Part shown: in pieces, positions 5,791 through 12,257 of the stretch
How the letters are laid out: the number at the start of each line of letters is the position of its first letter
Position numbering within the stretch: the stretch's first letter is position 1
DNA from: a virus
Length of the DNA: 21,789 nt
Reading direction: 5' to 3' (one strand)
IMG/VR virus record: IMGVR_UViG_3300015371_000208
Coordinates: 1-21,789 of that record
Program-made: the position numbers and the translations under genes
The notes under the pieces: generated by a model
The model's database searches: none
What the model was told of the DNA's origin: nothing
The model's input: the letters and a program-made list of their open reading frames with translations, nothing else

Positions 5791-6330
5791 ATGAGCCAAA
5801 GGATTGTCACGCTATGTGACGCACACCAAGCGGTGGAGGAAGACGTCCCCGGGGTGACGTGGGAAGTCACTATTAGCGAACCGGGACAGACACGCGCCAC
5901 CACGTGGCAAGTGGATTTGTGCGAGGGCCACGGCAAGACGTTGGCGGACTTGGCCGTGATGCTTGGGGCCGTTGGCCGGGTCACGGACGGCCCTAGGCGG
6001 ACCCGTAAGCCAGCGGCGGCCCGGGAGTCCACCCGAACCACGGCGGCCGCTCACACGGCCCCCCATGAGCCCCCAACGGCCGGTAACGGATCCTTGGTCC
6101 CGGTCCCGTGCCCGGTGGACGGGTGTGAGGCGGTCCCGCGTAATCGGGTCGCTCTTGCTAACCACCTCCGCGCCAACCATGACGGTATGACGATGGCCCG
6201 CGCGTATGGCCGCCCGGAACCGTATGAGTGCCCGGATTGCGATTTCAGGTCCGCCCGTCCCCAAGGGTTGGGGGCTCACCGGTCCGCCGCTCACGGTTAC
6301 GCCCGGGCCGGGGAGTCTTTGGCGGGTTGA
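5791..6330 (+). CDS. C2H2 zinc-finger protein with an Lsr2-like N-terminus
   Basis: This 179-residue protein has three parts. Residues 1-60 carry two CxxH pairs (LCDAH at 8-12 and LCEGH at 43-47) flanking a β-rich stretch, and read like the N-terminal dimerisation region of Lsr2-type proteins with an added metal site. Residues 65-100 are an Ala/Arg/Thr-rich linker. Residues from about 108 hold two C2H2 fingers: C-x4-C-x12-H-x4-H and C-x2-C-x12-H-x4-H. The fingers should bind DNA, so a nucleoid-type or transcription regulator is likely. It is the last gene of the rightward cassette and its 3' end overlaps an opposing small gene. No close named family is recognised. Confidence 0.75.
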   Translation: MSQRIVTLCDAHQAVEEDVPGVTWEVTISEPGQTRATTWQVDLCEGHGKTLADLAVMLGAVGRVTDGPRRTRKPAAARESTRTTAAAHTAPHEPPTAGNGSLVPVPCPVDGCEAVPRNRVALANHLRANHDGMTMARAYGRPEPYECPDCDFRSARPQGLGAHRSAAHGYARAGESLAG

Positions 6331-6433
6331 CCAAGAGGCGGAGCGATTCCCGCCGCTCTTCGGTCAGCTCCGGGGCTTCCGCTGCCAGCTTTCGGGCCCG
6401 TTCCCGGTTGGCGGCCCGGTCTTCCTCACGCAT
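6245..6433 (-). CDS. Small charged helical protein, 62 aa
   Basis: From ATG 6433 the product is 62 residues, beginning MREEDRAANRERARKLAAEA and continuing with LTEERRESLRLLV. This helical pattern is common in short actinobacterial proteins beside integrases. The start is uncertain: a GGGGG run lies only one base before ATG 6433, and in-frame starts upstream reach 6490. The last 86 bp overlap the 3' end of the C2H2 gene on the other strand. Function unknown. Confidence 0.45.
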   Translation of the reverse strand: MREEDRAANRERARKLAAEAPELTEERRESLRLLVNPPKTPRPGRNRERRTGEPPTLGDGRT

Positions 6434-6478
6434 GCCCCCTACCATGTGCGGGGATCCGTCAACCCGGGGTAACCCGGG

Positions 6479-6517
6479 AGACACGCCCACCGATCCCTAA
6501 CCCGGTTGGGCGTGTCT
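6479..6517. other. attP: Candidate phage attachment site (attP)
   Basis: AGACACGCCCA (6479-6489) and TGGGCGTGTCT (6507-6517) are perfect complements around a 17-base spacer, a 39-bp quasi-palindrome. Serine-integrase attP sites such as that of φC31 have this form: inverted arms about a non-palindromic centre. It lies between the integrase 3' end and the converging genes; the integrase 5' end is blocked by an overlapping gene, so attP should be on this side. The centre falls near CTA at 6497-6499. The alternative is a long-loop terminator for rightward transcription. Confidence 0.4.
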
Positions 6518-6614
6518 AACGGATTCGTCCGGCCGTCCGGTTCCCGGTGGTCATCCCCCGGGGCCGGGCGGTATCGGTGGGGGCCGATTGGTCACCAAAG
6601 AAAACGGACAAGAA

Positions 6615-6645
6615 AACGGCCCCCGGTTACGCACCGGGGGCCGTT
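6615..6645 (-). terminator. Rho-independent terminator of the integrase gene
   Basis: A perfect 12-bp stem (arms 6615-6626 and 6634-6645) with a seven-base loop lies 12 bases beyond the integrase stop. Read on the minus strand, the stem ends in GTTTTCTTG, a good T-rich tail. It insulates the integrase transcript from the attP candidate and the genes beyond. Confidence 0.9.
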
Positions 6646-6657
6646 CCATGTTGCGGG

Positions 6658-8199
6658 CTAGCGGAAGTTAATCACCACGTCTTCGGGGCGGTAGGAGTGA
6701 GTCCCCCGCCTCCCACCGCGCAACCGAACCTCCGCTAGATCCGCAATGATGGCCCGTTTACGGGCGAGACTCCACCCCGGGTTCGCTTCGGTGCCGTCCC
6801 CGTACCAAGCCAACCGGGCCGCCTCGCCCATGGCCCCGTCCAGCACCCGAGAGGATTGGTCCACCTCCGCCGCTGCCAACCGGATGGCCGCATCACACGC
6901 GGTCATGTCGTCTTCCAACCGGGTGGTGGCCATGGCGTACGCCCGGGCGGACAACTCCCCGGAGGTGAACAGGTCCCCTAGGTCCCGGTATTCGTCTTCC
7001 ATGCGGGCCCGGGCTTCGGTGAGGCGGGCCAGCTCCGCCGTAGCCTCATCGTTGACCAAGAGCCCATTGGCGTCATAGCGGGACAACCGCTCCACCATGG
7101 CTTCCTCCACCATGTTGTCCACAAGCTCCACCGGGCGGTGGACGTGGCGGCCCGTGGGGCAGCGGTACGCGGGAGCTATCCGCCGTTTGGTGGCCGGGGC
7201 CCCACGCACGGGCAGCCCGCATTCATCGCACACCATGAGCCCGGCCAGCAGATACACCCGGGCGTTGGATCCGGTGCCGTTGGTTCGCCGCTTCGGATCC
7301 GCCAGCATGGCCACCACGTGGTGGTGGGTCTCCACGGGGATGATTGCCTCCCATGCCCCCGGGTATTGGGTGCCCTTGTGGACCCGGATCCCCGCTAGGT
7401 GAGGGGCTTTCAACAGGTGGCGGAGGTTGGGCCCCGTCCACTTGGCCGTGGAGGTTTCGCCCCGGTCCCGAGCATCGGCAGCGGAGGCGGGCAACACCCC
7501 CTCTTCGGTGAGCCATTGGGCCAACCGGTAAAGAGACTCCCCCGCCAGAAACCGGGTCACAAGCTCCCGGACGTATCGGGCTTCGGACTCCCGGACGGTG
7601 GCGTTCCCGGGCTCGAAACCGAACCGCCTACGGCCCCCGTGGGGCCGGCCGGCTTCGGCCGCCGCTAGCTTGGCCCGCCGTTGCCTCATAGCCATTTTGG
7701 CCACCTCATATTCGGCCAACAGTCCGGCAAGTTTCATCCGGAAAATGTCGTCAGGGTTGTGGGGGTCCACCACCACCGGGGCCCCGGCGGTTTGGACGAT
7801 GCGAGCCCCACCAACGCGGCACGCGTCCAACAACTCTTCTGCCGCTTCGGTGGTCCGGAAAGCCCGGTCAAAGAGCCACACCAACACGTGGGTGGCTTCA
7901 CCCCGGCGGACCCGGGCCAACAGGTCCAGCCACCGTTCCCGCACCTTTGTGGCGTATTGGGACGCGCTCCTGTCGTCATCGGTGTAGTGGTCCTCTTCGG
8001 GGATGGGGACGCCCCACATGGTCATGGCCGCGTCGTTGTTGTCGATTCCTTGCCGGGCAATGTTGCGGACCACTTCCGCGTCCACCCCGTCCCGGTTGAC
8101 CCGGAAACGAGAAATGCGCTCATACGCCAGCGGCCGAACGGCCCCCACCTCATGACGGGCGGGGGCCACGGCGGAACGGGCGAGAGTCGCGGCGGTCAC
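6658..8199 (-). CDS. int: Large serine recombinase (integrase)
   Basis: GTG 8199 overlaps the upstream stop as GTGA, giving 513 residues; a longer open frame upstream is a shadow of the secreted-protein gene. The catalytic domain shows Y26-x-R28-x-S30, with S30 the nucleophile, then a DDDRSA segment at 74-79 and DRAFR at 111-115 with the catalytic arginines. A recombinase domain follows, then a zinc-ribbon part with CDECG and YRCPTGRH, and a coiled-coil region near residues 410-440 used for synapsis in this family. It would insert phage DNA into the host chromosome at attP x attB without host factors; excision needs a directionality factor. Length and domain order are normal for phage integrases. 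It is the last gene of its transcript, ending at a terminator. Confidence 0.95.
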   Translation of the reverse strand: MTAATLARSAVAPARHEVGAVRPLAYERISRFRVNRDGVDAEVVRNIARQGIDNNDAAMTMWGVPIPEEDHYTDDDRSASQYATKVRERWLDLLARVRRGEATHVLVWLFDRAFRTTEAAEELLDACRVGGARIVQTAGAPVVVDPHNPDDIFRMKLAGLLAEYEVAKMAMRQRRAKLAAAEAGRPHGGRRRFGFEPGNATVRESEARYVRELVTRFLAGESLYRLAQWLTEEGVLPASAADARDRGETSTAKWTGPNLRHLLKAPHLAGIRVHKGTQYPGAWEAIIPVETHHHVVAMLADPKRRTNGTGSNARVYLLAGLMVCDECGLPVRGAPATKRRIAPAYRCPTGRHVHRPVELVDNMVEEAMVERLSRYDANGLLVNDEATAELARLTEARARMEDEYRDLGDLFTSGELSARAYAMATTRLEDDMTACDAAIRLAAAEVDQSSRVLDGAMGEAARLAWYGDGTEANPGWSLARKRAIIADLAEVRLRGGRRGTHSYRPEDVVINFR

Positions 8200-8528
8200 G
8201 CGTAAAACGCTTTCGCATAGACACCCGGGGTTCCGTCGTGCCGTTCGGTGGTGGCGAAATCCACGACCGCGAACCCGTAGCGGGATCCGCACACCTTCCA
8301 TTGACGGGCCACGAATCGGTATCCCGGGGACGCGTCCACGAGAGTGACCCGGCCCGAGCTGCCCACGATGGCCCGGACGCGCTCTTGGGTTTGCCCGTGG
8401 TGGACCCGGCCAAACTCCGCCCGGGTCATGCATGCGGTGTTGCCGGCCGCTTCCGCCGGGTGGGGCCACGCAAGTGCCCCGACGATGAGAACGGCGGCCG
8501 CGAGGACCGCCAAAACGATGGCTTTCAT
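8196..8528 (-). CDS. Secreted BLIP/SmpA-like protein
   Basis: The 110-residue product starts at ATG 8528. A Lys at position 2 and a long hydrophobic stretch (3-20) lead to an AEA-A cleavage site near residue 27, a typical Sec signal peptide. The mature part starts near a Cys (33) and reads MTRAEFGRVHHGQTQERVRAIVG across several segments, a pattern seen in secreted actinobacterial proteins with a BLIP/SmpA-like fold. A second Cys at 80 could form a disulphide with C33. There is no lipobox cysteine. The function is unknown; some relatives bind enzymes or outer-surface proteins. Its GTGA overlap with the integrase means the two are translated together, so it is probably made in or around lysogeny, which suggests a conversion or exclusion protein. 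Confidence 0.65.
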   Translation of the reverse strand: MKAIVLAVLAAAVLIVGALAWPHPAEAAGNTACMTRAEFGRVHHGQTQERVRAIVGSSGRVTLVDASPGYRFVARQWKVCGSRYGFAVVDFATTERHDGTPGVYAKAFYA

Positions 8529-8554
8529 GATTCCCTAACTCTTTGGTGATGCGA

Positions 8555-8577
8555 GGGGGCCGGACGGTCCGGCCCCC
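8555..8577 (-). terminator. Terminator-like hairpin without a T-run
   Basis: GGGGGCCGGA (8555-8564) and TCCGGCCCCC (8568-8577) form a perfect ten-base-pair stem with a three-base loop, nine bases after the zinc-ribbon stop. No T-run follows on either strand. Actinobacterial terminators often lack T-runs, so it may partly separate the zinc-ribbon gene from the secreted protein and integrase. Confidence 0.55.
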
Positions 8578-8585
8578 GGGGTTGG

Positions 8586-8753
8586 TCAACGGCAGTCTTG
8601 GGGCTTGGCCATGACTTGATCCGAGGCCAGCGCAAACACGTGGCCAAGAGAACACCGGGCGTAGTCCGGTGAGGCAGCAAACGCGCGGCCCACGGCCGGG
8701 CGGCCACACGTGGGGCAGGGGGCGGGGTTTGACGTGGTGGGGGTGGTGCTCAT
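8586..8753 (-). CDS. Small zinc-ribbon protein, 55 aa
   Basis: ATG 8753 has a GGGAGG site seven bases before it. The 55-residue product has CPTCG near residue 13 and a CSLGH pair about 17 residues later, a plausible zinc ribbon. The N-terminus is Thr/Pro-rich. It stands between a stem-loop with a promoter-like motif upstream and a hairpin downstream, so it may form its own short transcript. Function unknown. Confidence 0.6.
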   Translation of the reverse strand: MSTTPTTSNPAPCPTCGRPAVGRAFAASPDYARCSLGHVFALASDQVMAKPQDCR

Positions 8754-8798
8754 GGGTGCCTCCCGGCGGGTATGGGGCCCGGTTGGCCCAACAAGAAA

Positions 8799-8807
8799 AC
8801 CATACCA
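8799..8807 (-). promoter_or_regulatory. Possible extended -10 promoter of the zinc-ribbon gene
   Basis: On the minus strand, TGGTATGGT matches an extended -10 box (TGn before TATGGT), about 46 bases before the zinc-ribbon ATG. No good -35 box is present; the inverted repeat at 8815-8840 occupies that place, so a regulator bound there could control the promoter. Confidence 0.3.
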
Positions 8808-8814
8808 CGTTAGA

Positions 8815-8840
8815 GAGTATGTGGACGAATCCACACACTC
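8815..8840. other. 11-bp inverted repeat with TTCG loop (minus strand)
   Basis: Arms 8815-8825 and 8830-8840 pair at ten of eleven positions, with a G-T wobble at the remaining one on the minus-strand RNA, and the loop reads TTCG, a very stable RNA tetraloop. It starts 16 bases after the last gene of the late operon (stop at 8857), so it could be the late-operon terminator or an RNA-stabilising 3' hairpin. No T-run follows directly. It may instead be an operator for the promoter beside it. Confidence 0.6.
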
Positions 8841-8856
8841 GGAAAGGCGGACCGGT

Positions 8857-9051
8857 CTAGTCGGGGGGCGAGGGCGGTTCCGGCGGGGAGAGGCGGCCGA
8901 GGCGCATAACCAACCGGTCCACCAACGGGTGGTCATGGCCCAACTCTGCCGCCACCACGGCCACTAGTTGGGCCCCCGTGTCCGCCACCCCTTGGGACCA
9001 TCCCATTCGGTAGCCCGTGTCAAAGTCTCGGCCATCATCCGTGGGGGGCAT
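8857..9051 (-). CDS. Hypothetical protein, 64 aa
   Basis: ATG 9051 has a GTGGGG stretch close upstream. The product has an aromatic/acidic N-terminus (GRDFDTGYRMGW), a helix rich in Ala and Val (GAQLVAVVAAELG) and a Pro-rich tail. The helix is too polar and short for a clear membrane span. It is the last gene of the late operon, after the lysin genes, where a lysis accessory would fit. No family recognised. Confidence 0.5.
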   Translation of the reverse strand: MPPTDDGRDFDTGYRMGWSQGVADTGAQLVAVVAAELGHDHPLVDRLVMRLGRLSPPEPPSPPD

Positions 9052-9114
9052 GGCCCCACGCTAGTGGACCCCCGGCCCGGGCAACCTGTTGTCTAACGTT
9101 CCGAACCGGGGGCC

Positions 9115-9318
9115 CTACGGCGGTAACCATTCCGCGTAGGGGTTGGTGCCCTGCCATGTACGGCCGGCCAGCTCCACCGCGATAGCGTCGGCGGTCACCG
9201 TGTCCCCCACGACTGTGCACCGGGCCCGCCACGGCTCCAACTCCACCCGGGACAGTCCGGCCACGTTGTTGGCCGCCTCCACCGCCCGGGGCCGCCTCCC
9301 GGATCCGGGGCCGCCCAT
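9115..9318 (-). CDS. Hypothetical GGPGSGRRP protein, 67 aa
   Basis: The TGA of the M23 gene and ATG 9318 share a base (TGATG); a GTG at 9321 one codon upstream is an alternative. The N-terminus GGPGSGRRP resembles the start of many small phage DNA-packaging or DNA-binding proteins. The rest has β-type segments (RARCTVVGDTVTADAIAV) and no membrane span. The location after the lysin suggests a late protein of unknown role. Confidence 0.55.
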   Translation of the reverse strand: MGGPGSGRRPRAVEAANNVAGLSRVELEPWRARCTVVGDTVTADAIAVELAGRTWQGTNPYAEWLPP

Positions 9319-9485
9319 CACGTGGCCCTAGTGACTTTCTGCCAAAGTTCCCGGAGGACTTGTTGCCGGGCTTTGGTGGTGTCCTGTCCCGAGCCCGGTT
9401 GGGTCACCAACATGGCGTCTGACCACACCCGGTCAACCTCATCGGCCACGATGGCGCGCAACCGGTCCCAATCGTCTTCGTTCAT
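9318..9485 (-). CDS. Probable internal-start product of the lysin gene
   Basis: Within the M23 gene and in the same frame, ATG 9485 is preceded by GGGAGGGGG with good spacing. Translation from here would give a separate 55-residue C-terminal product starting MNEDDWDRLRAIV, an acidic helical piece with no enzyme motif. Several phage lysins make such a second product, which assembles with the full-length enzyme as a binding subunit. Whether that happens here is inference; the ribosome site could be coincidental because the codons for Trp, Glu, Gly and Asp are purine-rich. Confidence 0.45.
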   Translation of the reverse strand: MNEDDWDRLRAIVADEVDRVWSDAMLVTQPGSGQDTTKARQQVLRELWQKVTRAT

Positions 9486-9911
9486 TTCGTCCCCCTCCCA
9501 ATCAATGGACGGTTGCGGATCCCGGACCACCCCGCATGACCAACCACCTGTTGCGGTGGCGTGCCGCTCGAAATGGAGGTGGGGTCCGGTGACGTTTCCT
9601 TCCGCCCCCACCTCCCCAATCTTGGCCCCGGCGGCCACGTCCCCCGGTGCAACCCGGAACCTCATGTGGGCGTAAAAGTCTCGGGTGCCATCGTCACAAC
9701 GGACTTCCACTTGGTGGTTGCCGAACGCGCTCCCGTGGTTGCAATGGGCAAGGTAGCCCGGCCGGGCAGCTACTACCCGGGCCCCCACCGGGGCCGCGAA
9801 ATCGGTGCCCGTGTGGATCCCGTTCCCGTTGGCGTCTTCATCGCACGACCAATACGGGCCACGACGGCCGTAGGGTGTATCCACCCCGGGATGGTCCGGG
9901 ACCGGGATCAC
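9318..9911 (-). CDS. M23-family peptidase, probable endolysin
   Basis: The gene starts at GTG 9911, two codons after the previous stop, and encodes 197 residues. The zinc peptidase signature is complete: HTGTD (H33, D37), YAH (H82) and HLH (H111, H113). Such LytM-type enzymes cut peptide cross-links in peptidoglycan. C23, C57 and C72 may form a disulphide or be structural. After residue 140 comes an acidic helical tail with its own internal start. There is no signal peptide and no known cell-wall-binding domain. Because the gene directly follows tail genes, a tail-borne entry lysin is a reasonable alternative to an endolysin. No clear holin with two or more membrane spans is present nearby. 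Confidence 0.85.
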   Translation of the reverse strand: MIPVPDHPGVDTPYGRRGPYWSCDEDANGNGIHTGTDFAAPVGARVVAARPGYLAHCNHGSAFGNHQVEVRCDDGTRDFYAHMRFRVAPGDVAAGAKIGEVGAEGNVTGPHLHFERHATATGGWSCGVVRDPQPSIDWEGDEMNEDDWDRLRAIVADEVDRVWSDAMLVTQPGSGQDTTKARQQVLRELWQKVTRAT

Positions 9912-9915
9912 GGGG

Positions 9916-10092
9916 TCACTCTCCGGTGGCTACCCGGCCCGCCATGGACGATTCGTTGCCGTCCGGAGCTTCGGGGGTCTCTTCGGGTTCCGCTTCGGGC
10001 GCGGGCTCCGGTGCGGGCTCCGGGGCGGGTTCGGTGGTTTCCGGTTCGGTGGTTTCGGTGGTGGTTTCGGACCGGTGGGTGGCGCGTGTCAT
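9916..10092 (-). CDS. Acidic Thr/Pro/Glu-rich small protein, 58 aa
   Basis: ATG 10092 with an AGAGG site upstream gives 58 residues ending in TGA just before the lysin GTG. The centre is low-complexity: TTE/TEP units followed by a run of Pro-Ala-Pro-Glu units, ending in a short, less biased tail. It should be disordered and strongly acidic, with no membrane segment. Such proteins may act as flexible spacers or tail decorations; no function can be assigned. Confidence 0.6.
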   Translation of the reverse strand: MTRATHRSETTTETTEPETTEPAPEPAPEPAPEAEPEETPEAPDGNESSMAGRVATGE

Positions 10093-10107
10093 GGCGTGTT
10101 CCTCTCG

Positions 10108-10392
10108 TTAGGTGGTGTCGGGTACCAACGTGGCCCCGTAGACGGGCCACACGGATTGGACGGCGGCCAGAATGTCCGGGTCACCCGATGAGGTAGAGAT
10201 ACCCGGTTTGCCGGCCACTAACGGCACCAGAGGGTCAGCAAATCCCGGGCTACGGATTACCTGTTCCGCCAACAGATTGAATTCCGGCCGGGCGTCATCG
10301 ATGAAAATAAGGGCCTGTTCGGTGGAGCATGCCCGGACCCGGGCCCGGAATTCCTCATCACCGGACGTGGCCGCTTGTTCGGCATAGGACAT
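10108..10392 (-). CDS. Conserved tail-region protein, 94 aa
   Basis: ATG 10392 follows a purine-rich ribosome site. The start MSYAEQAATSGDEEFRARVR matches a small family found next to tail-fibre and lysin genes in many actinophages, ending in a segment with SSGDPDILAAVQSVW. These are probably virion- or tail-associated, but no function is established that I know of. Spacing to neighbours (24 and 15 bases) supports co-transcription with the tail genes. Confidence 0.65.
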   Translation of the reverse strand: MSYAEQAATSGDEEFRARVRACSTEQALIFIDDARPEFNLLAEQVIRSPGFADPLVPLVAGKPGISTSSGDPDILAAVQSVWPVYGATLVPDTT

Positions 10393-10416
10393 TTCGTTTC
10401 CCTTTCCCTTTTGCTC

Positions 10417-10935
10417 TTAGGCAATCCTGACCGTTTGCAACGCGGACCCAGCGCCAATGGTGCAGTTACCGCCCCCGGTGGCCAGCCCTTCCACGGTCAC
10501 CGTGGGTGCCGCAATGCTGACCGTTCCAATGGCTACCCCGGTATGGGTGCCCCACACGCGGGTGGCCGATGGGGTGGACGTGATCGGTTCGCCCGAAACG
10601 ATCAGCCAAGTGATACCGGCGGAAGTTATCCGCGACTTCACTAGAGCATTGGCCACGGCGGGCGTGTTGAATTTGGCAACCCATATCGTCAGGACCACGG
10701 CACCCACCGGGCATGCGGTCAACGTCCCGGAAATGAGACCTACGTAAGCGGCATTGGCGGTGAAGTCATTATCGGCGGGGTAGGGGGTGCCCCATGCCCG
10801 GGTGGCGGCCCCGGTGCCCTTCCCCAACACCTGTTCAATTTTCTCGGCGAGGGACTGAATCGCGTTATCGCCATCGGCCACCCGGTCAGTTCCTAGCGGG
10901 TACGGGAACGCGTAAAACGGGGTTTGGCTACCCAT
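10417..10935 (-). CDS. Minor tail protein, possible receptor-binding or fibre protein
   Basis: ATG 10935 overlaps the previous stop as TAATG, giving 172 residues; the longer open frame to 11043 lies inside the upstream gene. The N-terminus (FYAFPYPLGTDRVADGDNAI, then a helix) is typical of actinophage tail-tip proteins, and the rest is Thr/Ala/Val-rich β structure with repeated short strands, as in small fibres or baseplate knobs. It is the last clear tail gene before the small tail-region proteins and lysin, the usual place for host-recognition genes. Confidence 0.65.
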   Translation of the reverse strand: MGSQTPFYAFPYPLGTDRVADGDNAIQSLAEKIEQVLGKGTGAATRAWGTPYPADNDFTANAAYVGLISGTLTACPVGAVVLTIWVAKFNTPAVANALVKSRITSAGITWLIVSGEPITSTPSATRVWGTHTGVAIGTVSIAAPTVTVEGLATGGGNCTIGAGSALQTVRIA

Positions 10936-12257
10936 TAGGCCGCCTCCAATTCGGTTTCGGTGGACGCGGGAATAACCCAACCGTCCCATGTGGTGGTGGT
11001 GGGCACTTGGTCCCACCGGAGTGAGGCGGGAATATCCATCCACCGATCACTAGTGGTCGGGGCGATAGGCCCGAGACAGATAGCGGAATCCCATGTCAGG
11101 GCCGGTTGGATGGTGTTCCACGTCCACGTGGGGGGCAGGTCATCCCACCGGGGCGGGGGAGCGGTACGGCAGAAATCCGAGATAACGAGGGTTAGCTCAT
11201 GGGTGCCCGCCTCTAGGTGTTCGGTCCACCCCTCCACCCATAGATAGGCGGAGGTGGGCGCGTTCCCGGCCACCGGTAGCCCGGTCAGATACAACAGGGA
11301 ATGCATATCTAGCCCCAGCAACGTCCACGTTTCGGTGGGGTCCAGCCCGGCCACGTCCACCGGTAGGTCCGAGAAACCCCACGCGGGGGTGGCGTTCCGG
11401 GCCGTGAGGACATTCCCCAAAGTTTGGGCGGCCGGCAGGTCCACTAGTTGGGTGGCCCGGGTGTATTCGTACCGGCCGTATCGGGTTTGGGACGCGGCGG
11501 AGGTGGCCACGTACCGGGGTTGTTCGCCCCCTTCCGGGGCCACCCCGTAACCGATGCTTGCGAGGTTCACCAACCCATCGGTGTTCCGTTGCCACGTGGG
11601 GGTCACCAACAGGTCACACGCGTCCAGCGTGAGGGCCACGGCGATGCCCCGGCGGTGGGCCGCGTCCGCGTACAACACCTGTCCGTCCCGGGTTTCCCAC
11701 AACACCCCCATGGCGTCTTCGGCCACCGCGTTGGCTAGCTCTAATGCCGCTTGGGCGTCCACGTCCCGGGCGAGGATTTGCACGGTCCCCGGGTCATTGA
11801 CTACCGGGTCCGGGTTGATCCCGGCCGCGTTAAGGATCCGGGTCACCCGGGCCCCGTCCAGCTCTTGTGTCCACGGCACGTCACCCACGACACGGCGGCC
11901 CAAATCCGCCAGCGGCCCGGCCGCGTGGAGTTGGGCCACAAGCGAATTGGGGGTTTCCTCCCCCATGTCTTCCCACCCGTAAGCGATATCGGTAACCCGC
12001 CCCCAGAACCGTTGGGATTGCCCGGCCGGGACCGTGACATATACCCGGATCCCGGAGCCCACCTCTAGCCCGGCGGGCATGGGGGTCACGCCCGTATCCA
12101 CCGAAATGTCCATGGTTAACGTGGAGGCTTCGGGTTGGCCCGAGCTACTTGGCCGGCCGTGACGAATGTCCGCCGCTTCCAACAGACAGGTGATGTCCAC
12201 GGCCCCGGCGGTGGTGGTGGGGTCCGGATAGAGCATTACCCGGGGGGTGCCGATCAT
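10935..12257 (-). CDS. Minor tail protein, 440 aa (tail tip)
   Basis: ATG 12257 overlaps the tape-measure stop as ATGA. The 440-residue protein begins with a β-rich part containing ISVDTGVTPM and a jelly-like segment near YVTVPAGQSQRFWGRV, then a helical domain (about 130-200) and a long β-rich second half. The tail end has repeated W/D/P motifs (RWDDLPPTWTW and similar). Position immediately after the tape measure suggests a distal-tail or baseplate hub protein linking the tube to the tip. The precise homologue is not recognised. Confidence 0.7.
   Translation of the reverse strand: MIGTPRVMLYPDPTTTAGAVDITCLLEAADIRHGRPSSSGQPEASTLTMDISVDTGVTPMPAGLEVGSGIRVYVTVPAGQSQRFWGRVTDIAYGWEDMGEETPNSLVAQLHAAGPLADLGRRVVGDVPWTQELDGARVTRILNAAGINPDPVVNDPGTVQILARDVDAQAALELANAVAEDAMGVLWETRDGQVLYADAAHRRGIAVALTLDACDLLVTPTWQRNTDGLVNLASIGYGVAPEGGEQPRYVATSAASQTRYGRYEYTRATQLVDLPAAQTLGNVLTARNATPAWGFSDLPVDVAGLDPTETWTLLGLDMHSLLYLTGLPVAGNAPTSAYLWVEGWTEHLEAGTHELTLVISDFCRTAPPPRWDDLPPTWTWNTIQPALTWDSAICLGPIAPTTSDRWMDIPASLRWDQVPTTTTWDGWVIPASTETELEAA

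Noticed and set aside
6479-8199. Integrated prophage boundary at the integrase
   Set aside because: Genes on both sides of the integrase are phage-like, so no host junction lies here.
8200-8838. N-terminal extension of the integrase to 8838
   Set aside because: It would cover the secreted protein and zinc-ribbon genes in another frame, and the GTGA overlap plus the catalytic domain start fix GTG 8199.
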